A DNA stretch of 64,000 nucleotides from Strigamia acuminata (lineage: Eukaryota; Arthropoda; Chilopoda; Geophilomorpha; Linotaeniidae), in the NCBI GenBank assembly GCA_949358305.1, contig OX442317.1, positions 2,980,186 through 3,044,185 on the forward strand, given 5' to 3'. Shown here in pieces: positions 21,059 through 32,404 of this stretch. The notes beneath the pieces are model-generated. The model had not been told where the DNA came from and ran no database searches. It saw nothing but the letters and a program-made list of their open reading frames with translations. Within the stretch, counting starts at the first letter, position 1, and the number at the start of each line of letters is the position of its first letter. The translations under genes and the position numbers were made by a program.

Positions 21059-24000
21059 TCAATTCGTGTTTTTCCAAAGATCCTTTGCGTGTAAAATAAA
21101 TTTGTCGTAAACGAGCTTCTTTACGTTCATCGCAATCATGAAATCTGAATGAGCGAAAAGTGGCCATGGAACAAGTTCTTTTGCCTTCAGGTTTGGAAGT
21201 TTTCGGCTGAACAGTTCAACATCCAGTGGATCAGTAGCTGCGGCGTTAGCTCCGTGAAAAATTACCACTGGGGCACTTATTTTACTCAAATTGTATGGTG
21301 GAGGCGTTGGCTGAGAATGAAATTCAAAATTTATATCTATACACTAAACCAACAAGTTGTTTGGAATATTGCTTACTGAGTTATACAGTTGTAGGTTCAT
21401 CTTTTTTCCGTAATCATACTTGGCCATTCCTTTGTTAAATAAAACCTGCAGAGGCAAATGAAAGAAGCAACTTGATTTATACCGAAACGAGATCTATTTT
21501 CTTGTTTCAGTAAAAAATTCCCACTATTTCTGCATTCAAAAAGTCGTGTTTTAAGTGTTTCCAGTGTTTCAGATGTTTTTTGTTTTGTGGTGTTCACAAA
21601 TATTGAAAACACTTAATACGATTTGTTGGCAGCAGTTAGTGTCGCAGAACCGTCATATGTACTTGAAAGATATGAAAATAGTTTTTCGTAGATGATCCGT
21701 GTTTGCATGCTGAAAAAAAAATAGGCTTTCGTGTCTGGCAGAAAAATGATGTTGAAACAGTGGTAGTAATACGCTTTAAAGATACATATGTACCTGGTTG
21801 ATTAGATATAGATCGTATCCGTCAATACTTGCATGTAAATAATTGCATAAATGTGAATATATTTTTGAGGCACAGAATTGCATGACCAAGTTTAACTTCC
21901 ATCCGTTCAAACGTGCAACTGGTCGTGGCTTTATCGCAGTAAACAAATTCTGAAATAAACCATAGAAGACTTATCGGACAAAAATAAACCAATGGGAATT
22001 GATTATGTTACCACTAATTTAGGCAGGAATTTATAAGGGGGTGCAGTCGTGTAATGGAGAAATGCGACTGGTGCGAGAGCAAATAATCCAGCAACCTAAA
22101 TAGAAATTTATTTTTATAGTAATTAAACATTAGGTTTGCCTTAGGTTTTACTTGTACTTTAGAGTTATAGGATGGTTGACCTGAAAGCAGAGCAATCCCA
22201 ACAGTTGTTCCCAATGAGTGACCAGTTAAGATTAGTTTAGAATGTTTGGTAACATTCAGAACATAGTCTATTGTATGTGGTAAATCCTGTTCGGCCATGT
22301 CTTGCCACCTGAAATATTTTTCAGTAAGATACAATATCATTACAATATTATTTGGCGCCCGAAATTCTTAACCCGTATTTGCAAATTAGATGTGATAACT
22401 ATCAGCCATCAACCATCAACTCCACCTGGTAGGGATCGGTTGGACTAGGCCATGTCAATCGATCACATTAGTTGTGTTTTTAGGATGTCATTGTACAAGT
22501 GAGAAGCATAAGTTTGGAAACTTGACTGAATTCAAAAATTTGAGTTTAGTTAGTTTGTGATTATGAGAAAACAAACAATCAAAAGATATTAAGTTTATAA
22601 CATTTTATTAATGTAGCATAGAGCTTTCCAAAAATCTAAATGTTTACAAAAAAATCAAATAAATAATATAAATATGTTGAATTGTATTCACCCCCTGGTG
22701 AAGCAGAAGTCTGGAAACTCGCTCTATCTGTTGCATAAGTTTAGAAACTTGAGTGATTAAGCTATAAATGTTTCAAATTAGTAAAGTACTACCTCAATAT
22801 TTGGTGGGATATCCTTTTGCCTTTATTACCTCAGCAAGTCGCTTTGGCATTGATGACGTAAGCTTGACACATTCATCTGCTGTAACTGTTTTCCAGATTT
22901 CAGTGATTGCAGCTTTAAGCTCTGTCTTATTTGCTGGTTTTTGAGCTTGCAAACGCTTTTTCATTCTATTCCATACATTCTCGATTGGATTTAAGTCTGG
23001 GGAATTACCTGGCCATGATAAAACGTTTATTCTTTTTTGTTCAAACCATTTTGTCGTAGTTTTGGCAGTATGGCAGGAAGCCCCATCTTGCTGAAAGATC
23101 AATTTGCGACGTACTCTTAGCTTTTTCATTGATGGTAGTAAACCTTCCTCTAGTAGTTGCTGGTACTTTAATGCATTTATTGTCCCTTCCACAAATTTTA
23201 ATTTTCCTGGACCTTTAGAGGCCATGCATCCCCAGACCATTACTCCTAGTGGATGCTTAACAGTGGTTTTCAGACATTTAGGGTGATATTCTTGTCCTTT
23301 TTTCCTCCAAACTCGAGTTCCTTGGTCCCCAAATGATAAACAGAATTTTGATTCATCCGAAAAAACCACTGAATTCCACATTTCAGCAGTCCAGTTCAAA
23401 TGTTCTTTGGCCCATGCAAGTCGTTTAGCAATTTGTTTTTTATTTAGGTAAGGTTTTCTATTTGGTACTCTAGATCTGTATCCCATATCTTTAAGGCGTC
23501 GTATCATCGTGTCTTTGGATACATGAATATTGGCTTCAGTGTTCCATTTCTGACGCAATTCATTGGCAGTTGACTTTGGTTGTTTTGACACAACTTTTCT
23601 CAGAATTCGATTTTCACGAGTTGTTGTGCATTGGGGCCTTCCAGGTCGTTTTTTCACTGGTTTTATCTGTCCACCATCATCTTGAATTCGTTTCAAACAT
23701 TTACACATGCATGATTTAGATATTTGAAGGTGGTCAGCAATTTCAGCCAATGTTTTCTTCTTTGCACGCATATTCATGGCAATTCGCTTTTCATCCATAC
23801 TCAAGTCTGGTGCTTTGCCCATTATCACACCAGAGATGTTAGCTGCATCAAAAACAACTGATTCTTGCTTTTGTGAAATTATGCAAATGAGTTTACATGG
23901 CAAATCACGGAAGTTTCTAAACTTATGCAGCAGATGGAGCGAGTTTCCAGACTTCTGCTTCACCAGGGGGTGAATACAATTCAACATATTTATGTTATTT

Positions 24001-24911
24001 ATTTGATTTTTTTGAAAACATTTAGATTTTTGGAAAGCTCTATGCTACATTAATAAAATGTTATAAACTTAATATCCTTTGATTGTTTGTTTTCTCATAA
24101 TCACAAACTAACTAAACTCAAATTTTTGAATTCAGCCAAGTTTCCAAACTTATGCTTCTCACTTGTATGTGAAGTCATAATACTAAAAACTTACGAATAG
24201 TCCCAGAACTCAGTATCTTTAATCGTATATTTGTTATGTGAAGTATGGCCATTGCCTCTGAAATTCCCCATCCAAACGTCGAATCCTGCATCTGCCAATA
24301 TGAAAGCTAAACACAACAGAATAATTATACAAACACAAGTTGAGTATTTTTTGGTGTGTTTTACCTAGACTGGCGTGCTGATTCATAATGAATTGTGATG
24401 ACGAACAAGCTAATCCATGCATTAAAAGGATTGGAATGGCATCTGCATTCTTACCGGTATTAGGAATGCGGTAAATGGACAAACTGTAGCCATCACCTGT
24501 TGAAACTGAATGGTTTTCGCCCTGGTGGCCATACAAATTGAATACTGCAGTCTGAAATGTATGTTAGTTGTATGAAATTAATGGGCATGATTAAAGTTTA
24601 GTTGGTTGGTTCAATTTGTAGGCAGAAGTCACTTCTTCTTTTCTGGCTTTCCCATAAGTCACTTAAGAATGAATGCATTAAGTTGACAAGCAAATGCGTA
24701 TTGGAATATATCCTTAATTAAATTGATTTCTTTAAGTCGGTTGTGTACTCACAGGTTCTGCAAAAGCTTCTTGCAAAATAGATGGATCTACGTTTCCACT
24801 AAGTGATAGTTTTTTCAAAATGGAATCGAGCAAAGAATTTGGTTGCTTTTCGGCATTTCTATTCAGGAAAAAAAAAAGGACTACAAGTAGAAGCATCAAA
24901 TAAAAATACAT
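21059..24911 (-). CDS. acid lipase 1 of tandem array (Tc1 in intron)
   Basis: Alpha/beta-hydrolase lipase of the lysosomal/gastric acid lipase family, expected to hydrolyse triglycerides or sterol esters after secretion. First exon 24911-24753 carries a signal peptide ([17 protein letters not shown]). Last exon 21310-21059 carries the acid and histidine of the triad (GANAAATDP here, AHSDFM). The nucleophile motif GHSLGTT is in exon 4 (about 22200). The usual FWDYS, QHGSS-like (KHGSSTK) and YDYGKKMN blocks are present. The residue aligned with the catalytic Asp of the other copies (GANDA) reads Ala here: the codon lies at about 21243-21245. This copy may therefore be inactive even though the frame is open. 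A complete 1.67 kb Tc1 element occupies the intron between exons 3 and 4. The exon plan is as in lipase 2. Confidence 0.85.
22496..24165. mobile_element. complete Tc1-type transposon
   Basis: A 1670 bp element bounded by TA (22494-22495, 24166-24167). Terminal inverted repeats are about 230 bp each (22496-22730 and 23930-24165), starting CAAGTGAGAAGCATAAGTTT and about 97% identical by eye. Each arm has an inner near-copy of the outer end (GCATAAGTTTAGAAACTT), the IR/DR arrangement of some Tc1 elements. Other lipase copies show the empty site (GGTATGTGAAGTC). Confidence 0.95.
22794..23822 (-). CDS. Tc1 transposase, intact
   Basis: The open frame encodes 342 aa from [13 protein letters not shown], the usual Tc1 length; an upstream in-frame ATG at 23987 lies inside the terminal repeat and is less likely. 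The N-terminal part has two helix-turn-helix modules ([31 protein letters not shown]) and a GRPQ-type hinge ([11 protein letters not shown]). The catalytic triad is DD34[21 protein letters not shown], then [10 protein letters not shown] with 34 residues between the second Asp and the Glu. No frameshift or stop was found, so activity is plausible but unproven. Confidence 0.95.
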   Translation of the reverse strand: MGKAPDLSMDEKRIAMNMRAKKKTLAEIADHLQISKSCMCKCLKRIQDDGGQIKPVKKRPGRPQCTTTRENRILRKVVSKQPKSTANELRQKWNTEANIHVSKDTMIRRLKDMGYRSRVPNRKPYLNKKQIAKRLAWAKEHLNWTAEMWNSVVFSDESKFCLSFGDQGTRVWRKKGQEYHPKCLKTTVKHPLGVMVWGCMASKGPGKLKFVEGTINALKYQQLLEEGLLPSMKKLRVRRKLIFQQDGASCHTAKTTTKWFEQKRINVLSWPGNSPDLNPIENVWNRMKKRLQAQKPANKTELKAAITEIWKTVTADECVKLTSSMPKRLAEVIKAKGYPTKY

Positions 24912-25497
24912 GCTTAGTTGTTTGAAAACAATTGAATTTAATTTTAGCATCAATGGTATGTACTTGTGCTATATTGTTCTTTATATTGAAAGGCGCAGAT
25001 GTTTATTTGTTTTATTTATCGTTACCTACGGCTTAAAATGCCAACGAATGAGGAGAGCCATTAGAAAACATCCGTTGTTCATATTTAATTTGGTATTCGA
25101 TTCTGCAGTTGTCTTGTCTTAGTCTCGACGAGCTCGTGAATGCAAGATGTGTGCAAGGTTTACGAGACGACGAAAAAGCAGTGAAGGTCGAAAAGGTTTA
25201 TTAGAAAAGTACCTGATGTGAACTTGGGAGAGTTCTAGTTAAGGGCAACGACTCGAATAAGAAATAAGAAGTGTAAGTGTAAGCTGCTATAAGCCCGGAC
25301 ATAGGACGGGTCCCAGAAACTTGTCCGGTTTAGGGAATGTCCATTCTGTAGGGCGCATAAGCTCTCTCGTCCGGACAAATGCCACTTGTCCGGACAAGAG
25401 AGTTGAAGAAAATCAATTTCCGCTACATTAAAAGAATCCAAAATATTGAATTTATTTGAAAACCCAGGGCAGGTATAGTTTCACACAAATTAATTAT
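24912..25497. promoter_or_regulatory. spacer and promoter of lipase 1
   Basis: The conserved upstream block of the array: on the minus strand ATCTGCGCCTTTCAATATAA runs into TATAAA at 24985-24980, about 70 bases before the start codon. The same TATA-like site is found at a similar distance in the other copies (for example 27674-27669 for lipase 2; TATATAAA in lipase 8). Farther up, 25290-25400 has a cluster of TCCGGAC palindromes. The 3' flank of lipase 2 with its AATAAA follows. Confidence 0.6.
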
Positions 25498-27593
25498 TCA
25501 ATTCGTGTTTTTCCAAATATCCTTTGCGTGTAAAATAAATTTGTCGTAAATGAGCTCCTTCACGTTGACCGCCGTCATGAAATCTGAATGAGCGAAGAGT
25601 GGCCATGGAACAAGTTCTTTTGCCTTCAGGTTTGGAAGTTTTCGGCTGAACAGTTCAACATTCAGTGGAGTAGCATCTGCGTCGTTAGCTCCGTAAAAAA
25701 TTACCACTGGGGCACTTATTTCACTCAGATTGTAAGCTGGAGGCGTTGGCTAAAAATAGGATTCAAAATTTATACATATGCACTAAACGAACAAGTTGTT
25801 TGTAATAATACTTACTGAGTTATACAGTTGTAGGTTTATTTTTTTCCCGTAATCATACTTGGCCATTTCTTTGTTAAATAAAACCTGCAGAGGCAAATGA
25901 AAGAAGCAATTTGATTTATACCAAAACGAGATCCTTTTTCTTGTTTCAGTAAAAAATTCCCACTATTTCTGCATTCAAAAATGCGCGTTTTTAGTGTTTC
26001 CAGTGTTTTAGATGTTTCTGTTTTTGTTTTGTGATGTTAGGAAATGCAAAAGCAAAAATTCCAAAACATCAAAACCACTTAACACGGTTTGTTGGAAGCA
26101 ACTAGTGTTGCACAACCGTCAGATTTAATCTGTACCTGAATGAAATGAAAATAGCTTTTCGAAGATGATCCGTGTTGGCATGCTGGAAAAAAAATTGGCT
26201 GTCGTGTCTAGCAGAAAAATGATGTTAAAACAGTGGTAGTAATACGCTTTAAAGAAAAATCTGTACTTGGTTGCTTAGATATGGATCATATCCATCAATA
26301 CTTGCGTAGATATAATTGCATAATTGCGAATATGTTTTTGAGGCACAAAAATGTATGATGAACTTTAACTTCCATCCGTTCGAACGTGCAACTGGTCGTG
26401 GCTTTATCGCAGTAAACAAATTCTGAAATGAACATAGAATACTTATCGGACAATAATAAACCAATGGGAGTTGATTATGTTACCACTAATTTAGGCAGGA
26501 ATTTATAAGGGGGTGCAGTTAGGTAATGGAGAAATGCAACTGGTGCGAGAGTAAATAATCCAGCAACCTAATTAGAAATTTATTTCAATAGTAATTAAAC
26601 ATTAAGTTTGTCTTATGTTTTGCTTATACTTTAGAGTTATAGGATGGTTGACCTGATAGCAGAGCAATCCCAACAGTTGTTCCCAATGAGTGACCAGTTA
26701 AGATTAGTTTAGAATGTTTGGTAACATTCAGAACATAGTCTATTGTATGTGGTAAATCCTTTTCGGCCATTTCTTGCCACCTGAAATATTTTTCACTAAG
26801 ATATAATATCCTTCTAATATTATTTGGCGCCTGATATTCTTAGCCCGTATTTGCAAATTAGATGTGCGGCTCCTGAGAACCATCACAATAATAATAACTT
26901 ACGAATAGTCCCAGAACTCGGTATCTTTAGTTGTATATTTGTTATGCGATGTATAGCCATTGCCTCTAAAATTTCCCATCCAAACATCGAATCCTGCATC
27001 TGCCAATATGAAAGCTAAACACAACAATAATTATACAAACACAAGTTGAGCATTTTTTGTTGTGTATGTGTTTCACCTGGACTGGCGTGCCGATTTATAA
27101 AGAATTGTGATGACGAACAAGCTAATCCATGCATTAAAAGGATTGGAATTGCATCTGCATTCTTATTAGGAATGCGATAAATGGACAAGCTGTAGCCATC
27201 ACTTGTTGAAACTGAATGGTTTTCGCCCGGGTAGCCATACAAATTGAATGCTGCAGTCTGAAATGTATGTTAGTTGTATTCTGGTTCAAGGGGAAATTCG
27301 TGGGCATGATCAGAGTTTAATTGGTTTTTTTTTTCTTCCCCATAAGTCACTTAAGAATGAATGCATTATATTGACAAGCAAATGCGCATCGGAATATATC
27401 CTTAATTAAATTGATTTCTTTAAGTCGGTTGTGTACTCACAGGTTCTGCAAAAGCTTCTTGCAAAAGAGATGGATCTATATTTCCACTAAGTGACAGTTT
27501 TTTCAAAATGGAATCGAGCAAAGAATTTGGTTGCTCTTCGGCATTTCCATGCAGGACAAAAAAATGGACTAGAAGAATCAAATAAAAATACAT
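25498..27593 (-). CDS. acid lipase 2 of tandem array (reference model)
   Basis: The cleanest copy, used to define the exon plan: 27593-27441, 27257-27077, 27014-26903, 26780-26630, 26567-26484, 26422-26267, 26207-26136, 25884-25816, 25749-25498 (410 codons, all GT-AG, in phase). The family's usual length is about 400. Order: signal peptide (1-20); [17 protein letters not shown] and oxyanion HG in ILLMHGLA (exon 2); [18 protein letters not shown] and EFWDYS (exon 3); GHSLGTT nucleophile Ser about 180 (exon 4); LAPVAFLHY (exon 5); cap with paired Cys, [18 protein letters not shown] (exon 6); [17 protein letters not shown] (exon 7); YDYGKK (exon 8); FYGAND Asp about 349 and AHSDFM His about 380 (exon 9). 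The reading frame is complete. Confidence 0.92.
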
Positions 27594-28184
27594 GCTTAGT
27601 TGTTTGAAATTACAAAACAATTGAGATTTATTTTAGCATCAATGGTATGTACTTGGGTTATATTGTTCTTTATAATAAAAGGCGCAGATGTTTATTTGTT
27701 TTATTTATCGTTACCTACGGCTTAAAATGCCAACGAATGAGGAGAGCCATTAGAAAACATCCGTTGTTCATATTTAATTTAATATCCGATTCTGCGGTTG
27801 TGTCTGGTCTCAGTCTCGACGAGCACGTGAATGCAAGATGTGTGCAAGGTTTACGAGACGACGAAAAAGCAGTGAAGGTCGAAAAAAGTTTATTAGAAAA
27901 GTACATGATGTGAACTTGGGAGAGTTCTAGTTAAGGGCAACGGCTCGAGTAAGAAATAAGAAGTGTATGTAAGCTGCTAAGCTCGGACATAGGACGGGTT
28001 CCAAGAATTTGTCCGGTGTAGGGAATGTCCATTCTGTGGGGCGCATACGCTGTCTAGTCTGGACAAATGCCACATGTCCGGACTGGAGAGTTGAAGAAAA
28101 TCAATTTCCGCTACATTAAAAGAATCCAAAATATTGAATTTATTTGAAAACCCAGGGTAGATATTGTTCGCACAAATTAATTAT
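27594..28184. promoter_or_regulatory. spacer and promoter of lipase 2
   Basis: About 590 bp, nearly collinear with the spacer at 24912-25497, including the TATAAA site (27674-27669) and the TCCGGAC-rich stretch (about 27980-28090). It has no insertions, so it is close to the basic spacer of the array. Confidence 0.55.
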
Positions 28185-31100
28185 TCAATTCGCGTTTTTC
28201 CAAATATCCTTTGCGTGTAAAATAAATTTGTCGTAAATGAGCTCCTTCACGTTGACCGCCGTCATGAAATCTGAATGAGTGAAGAGTGGCCATGGAATAA
28301 GTTCTTTTGCCTTCAAGTTTGGAAGTTTTAGGCTGAACAGTTCAACATCCAGTGGATCAGCAACTGCGTCGTTAGCTCCGTGAAAAATTACTACTGGGGC
28401 ACTTATTTCACTCAGATTGTAAGCTGGAGGCGTTGGCTGAGAATGAAATTCAAAATTTATACGTATGCACTAAACGAACAAGTTGTTTGTAATAATACTT
28501 ACTGAGTTATACAGTTGTTGGTTTTTTTTTTTCCGTAATTATACTTGGCCATTCCTTTATTAAATAAAACCTTCAGAGGCAAATGAAAGAAGCAACCTGA
28601 TTTATACCAAAACGAGATCCATTTTCTTGTTTCAGTAGAAAATTCCCACTATTTCTGCATTCAAAAAGTCGTGTTTTAAGTGTTTCCGTTAGCTGCATTC
28701 AAAAATTAAAACACTTTGTGTTTTAGTTTAATTTTAAAACAAAAATGACATCATTTCCTGTCTATAAAACTAAAATTGGTAAAAATACAAACTAAAATAC
28801 AATTTTACTAAACTCTATTTTACTTCAATTTTAAGTGCAGTTATGCATTACATTTGTATACAAAGTTTTGTTAAAATTGAAGCAAAATAAAGTTAAAATC
28901 CAAGCACTCAAAAATTAAAATGTTATCTGTATTTACATGACATCACTTCACCACTTAAGACATCACTTCCTGTTTTCTTTTAAATTTTTGTGCAACACAC
29001 ACATAAAACATAAATACAAAAATTTTGAATTTTAATTTCTGAAGAATTTTCATGAAAATAGGAAACTCACATGTGACCATGTATCTTTAATTTTATAACA
29101 TTTTTATTCAAACCATAAACTTTAATATTTTTCTAACTAAGATTGATAATAAATATTACTTACATGCTTTATTAATTAATTTCTTCTTTCTTTCTGCATG
29201 TCATATCCAATGACTTCATCTTTGAATTGATGCTATCAATGACCTCTGGTGCCAGTTGGTCATACTTTTTTAAAATTTTTACCTCCCTTCTACCAACAAG
29301 GCATAAAAATTTTAAATCCCACTAAAAATAATAACATTCCAACAATTCATACTTCTTTCTAATCACATGAAGAGTATTATATGCTACATTTTGGTATTGA
29401 TTACACATCAGGTGATCAATGATGTCATGTAAAAGTTATCACATGTTGTCAATTTTATAAAATAGAGTTAAAATTCTCACACTCAAAATTTAAACTTAAA
29501 ATACACTTAAACTAAAATTGTTAAAACAAAAATATTTTAATTTTTGAATGCAGCTAGTGTTTCAGATGTTTCTGTTTTTGTTGTGTGATGTTAGGAAATG
29601 CAAAAACAAAAATTCACAAACATCAAAAACACTTGACACGATTTGTTGGAAGCAACTGGTGTTGCAGAACCGTGAGATTTACTCTTTACCTGTAAGAAAT
29701 GAAAATAGCTTTTCGAAGATGATCCGTCTTGGCATGCTGGGAAAAAAATTGGCTGTCGTGTCTAGCAGATAAATGATGTTAAAACATAATATGTATTAAT
29801 ATAGTAATACGCTTTAAAGAAAAATCTGTACTTTGTTGCGTAGATATGGATCATATCCGTCAATACTTGCGTATAAATTATTGCATAATGGAGAAAAATT
29901 TTTTGAGGCACAAAAATGTATGACGAACTTTATCTTCCATCCGTTCGAACGTCCAACTGATCGTGGCTTTATCGCAGTAAACAAATTCTGACATAAACAT
30001 AGAAGACTTATCGGACAAAAATAAACCAATGGGAATTGATTGTTACCACTAATTTGGGCAGGAATTTATAAGGGATTGCAGTCATGTAATGGAGAAATGC
30101 AACTGGTGCGAGAGTAAATAATCCAGCAACCTAATTAGAAATTTATTTTAATAGTAATTAAACATTAAGTTTGTCTTATGTTTTACTTATACTTTAGAGT
30201 TATAGGATGGTTGACCTGAAAGCAGAGCAATCCCAACAGTTGTTCCCAATGAGTGACCAGTTAAGATTAGTTTAGAATGTTTGGTAACATTCAGAACATA
30301 GTCTATTGTATGTGGTAAATCCTGTTCGGCCATGTCTTGCCACCTGAAATATTTTTCAGTAAGATACAATATCATTACAATATTATTTGGCACCTGAAAT
30401 TCCTAGCCCGTATTTGCAAATTAGATATGCCGGCTCCTGAGAACCATCAACTCTACCTGGTGGGGTCGGGTTGGACTAGGCCATGTTAATTGATCACATT
30501 AGTTGTGTTCTTAGGATGTCATGGTATATGAAGTCATAATAATAAACACTTACGAATAGTCCCAGAACTCAGTATCTTTAGTTGTATATTTGTTATGTGA
30601 AGTATGGTAATTTCCTCTGAAGTTTCCCATCCAAACATCGAATCCTGCATCTGCCAATACGAAAGCTAAACGCAACAATATTTATACAAACACAAGTTAA
30701 GTATTTGTTGGTGTGTTTGTGTTTTACCTGGACTGGAGTGCCGATTTATAAAGAATTGTGATGACGAACAAGCTAATCCATGCATTAAAAGGATTGGAAT
30801 TGCATCTGGATTCTTATTAGGAATGCGATAAATGGACAAACTGTAGCCGTCACCTGTTGAAACTGAATGGTTTTCGCCCGGGTAGCCATACAAATTGAAT
30901 ACTGCAGTCTGAAATGTATGTTAGTTGTATTCTAGTTCAAGGGGAAATTAATGGGCATGATCAGAGTTTAATTGGTTCTTTTTTTTCTTTCCCATAAGTC
31001 ACTTAAGAATGAATGCATCATATTGACGAGGAAATGCGCATTGGAATATATCCTTGATTAAATTGATTTCTTTAAGTCGGTTGTGTACTCACAGGTTCTG

Positions 31101-31245
31101 CAAAAGCTTCTTGCAAAAGAGATGGATCTATATTTCCACTAAGTGACAGTTTTTTCAAAATGGAATCGAGCAAAGAATTTGGTTGCTCTTCGGCATTTCC
31201 ATGCAGGACAAAAAAATGGACTAGAAGCATCAAATAAAAATACAT
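28185..31245 (-). CDS. acid lipase 3, probable frameshift in exon 8
   Basis: First exon 31245-31093, last exon 28436-28185. The triad motifs are present (GHSLGTT near 30250; GANDA and THSDFM in the last exon). In exon 8 a run of 11 T (plus strand, about 28522-28532) replaces the sequence encoding GKKMN in the other copies. The stretch between fixed flanks is 15 bases instead of 16. The one-base loss shifts the frame before exon 9, so as read the gene cannot make the Asp/His part of the active site. Sequencing error in the homopolymer is an alternative. Intron 7 carries an 863 bp insertion (28692-29554). Confidence 0.8.
28692..29554. mobile_element. 863 bp non-autonomous element in lipase 3 intron 7
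   Basis: Terminal inverted repeats GCTGCATTCAAAAATTAAAA / TTTTAATTTTTGAATGCAGC, flanked by TA (28690-28691, 29555-29556). Other copies read GTGTTTCCAGTGTTTCAGAT at this point without the insert. The interior is AT-rich with no coding capacity. Confidence 0.88.
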
Positions 31246-31394
31246 GCTTATATAGTTGTTTGAAATCAAGAAACAATTGAAATTAATTTTAGCATCAATG
31301 GTATGTACTTGTGCTATATTGTTCTTTATAATAAAAGGCGCAGATGTTTATTTGTTGAGGAGAGCCATTAGAAAATATCCATTGTTCATATTAA

Positions 31395-31859
31395 CCTTTG
31401 GAGGCATAAGGGTAAAATGTGCCGTTCTGGTATAAGCCATTACGGATTTTGGGACAATTTTCAGGTCAGTTAGTTGAAGCGCTGTTTAGGTTTTTTGTAG
31501 TTCTTTACTAAATTTATAGAGGGCGCAATATGTTAATGCAATAATAATGAACTTTGAACCATCTGGTGGTGGTTTTAAACACTACCTGTAAAAGCAAAAA
31601 GGCTGTTAACTGAAGCGCTCTTTACTAAAGCAGCAAAGCCTGTTTAAAAGTTTTGCTGGAGTTTTAAGGGGCACCAATTTTGCAAGATGAATAACTAATT
31701 AAATAAATGATGAACCAATACAAATTTCACCTGAGATTTACTTTACTATCAGATAAACAAAGTCACAAATTTTCAGCGAAAAAAAATGAATAGGAAAAAA
31801 ATTTTCCTATTCAAGAAAGAGCTTGTCCCTAAATCCGTATAGCCTTATGCCTCCAAGGG
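31395..31859. mobile_element. piggyBac-like miniature element (TTAA target)
   Basis: A 465 bp insert between TTAA at 31391-31394 and TTAA at 31860-31863. Ends are CCTTTGGAGGCATAAGG and CCTTATGCCTCCAAGGG (one mismatch when inverted). Other spacers read CATATTTAATTTGATATT here with a single TTAA. TTAA duplication is the piggyBac-superfamily signature. There is no transposase. Confidence 0.88.
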
Positions 31860-32012
31860 TTAAATTTGATATTCGATTCTGCGGTTGTGTCTGGTTTTAG
31901 TCCCGACGAGCACGTGAATGCAAGGTTTACGAGACGACGAAAAAGCAGTGAAAGTCCAGAGAAATTTATAAGAAAAATACATGCTGTGAACTTGTGAGAG
32001 TTCTATACCCTT

Positions 32013-32404
32013 GTTCGACTCGAAAGGGACACCTTTTCTTATTGGCGGAGCTGTATCACTGGTGTAGTGATCCAAAAATATATACGCAAACACCAGAAAT
32101 GCATTGCAATGTACAGACATTGTAAACGATTGCCTAGGTAACGGCTAAAATTTCAAAATTATGTGCTTTCCAGACAAAGCAACAGAACAAACATGAGTTT
32201 TGCATTTATATGTGCATAGAACTTTATTTCATGAAAGGAAGTAACATTTCTTTATAAAAATAATCAAAATTATATCAACTTAAATGGTAATAGCAATCAC
32301 AAAACAAAACATAAATAAAAACTAGTTCTTCTAGTGGTAGTAAGACAGACTGAAGTTAGGAGTAATGTGGTTCGGCCAATGGGAGAAGGTGTCCCAAGTC
32401 GAAC
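32013..32404. mobile_element. inverted-repeat element with GGGACACC ends
   Basis: About 392 bp. The ends GTTCGACTCGAAAGGGACACC and GGTGTCCCAAGTCGAAC pair with small gaps, and are followed inside by TTATTGGC / GCCAATGG. The other spacers read GTTCTAGTTAAGGGCAACG at this site without it. Exact target duplication could not be fixed. Confidence 0.6.

Noticed and set aside
23823-23987. N-terminal extension of the Tc1 transposase from the ATG at 23987
   Set aside because: It is translated from the terminal inverted repeat; the start at 23822 gives the usual length and N terminus.
26136-26182. A shorter exon 7 ([15 protein letters not shown] frame) for the lipases
   Set aside because: It breaks phase with exon 8; the longer exon from 26207 gives [14 protein letters not shown], matches the family and keeps all phases.
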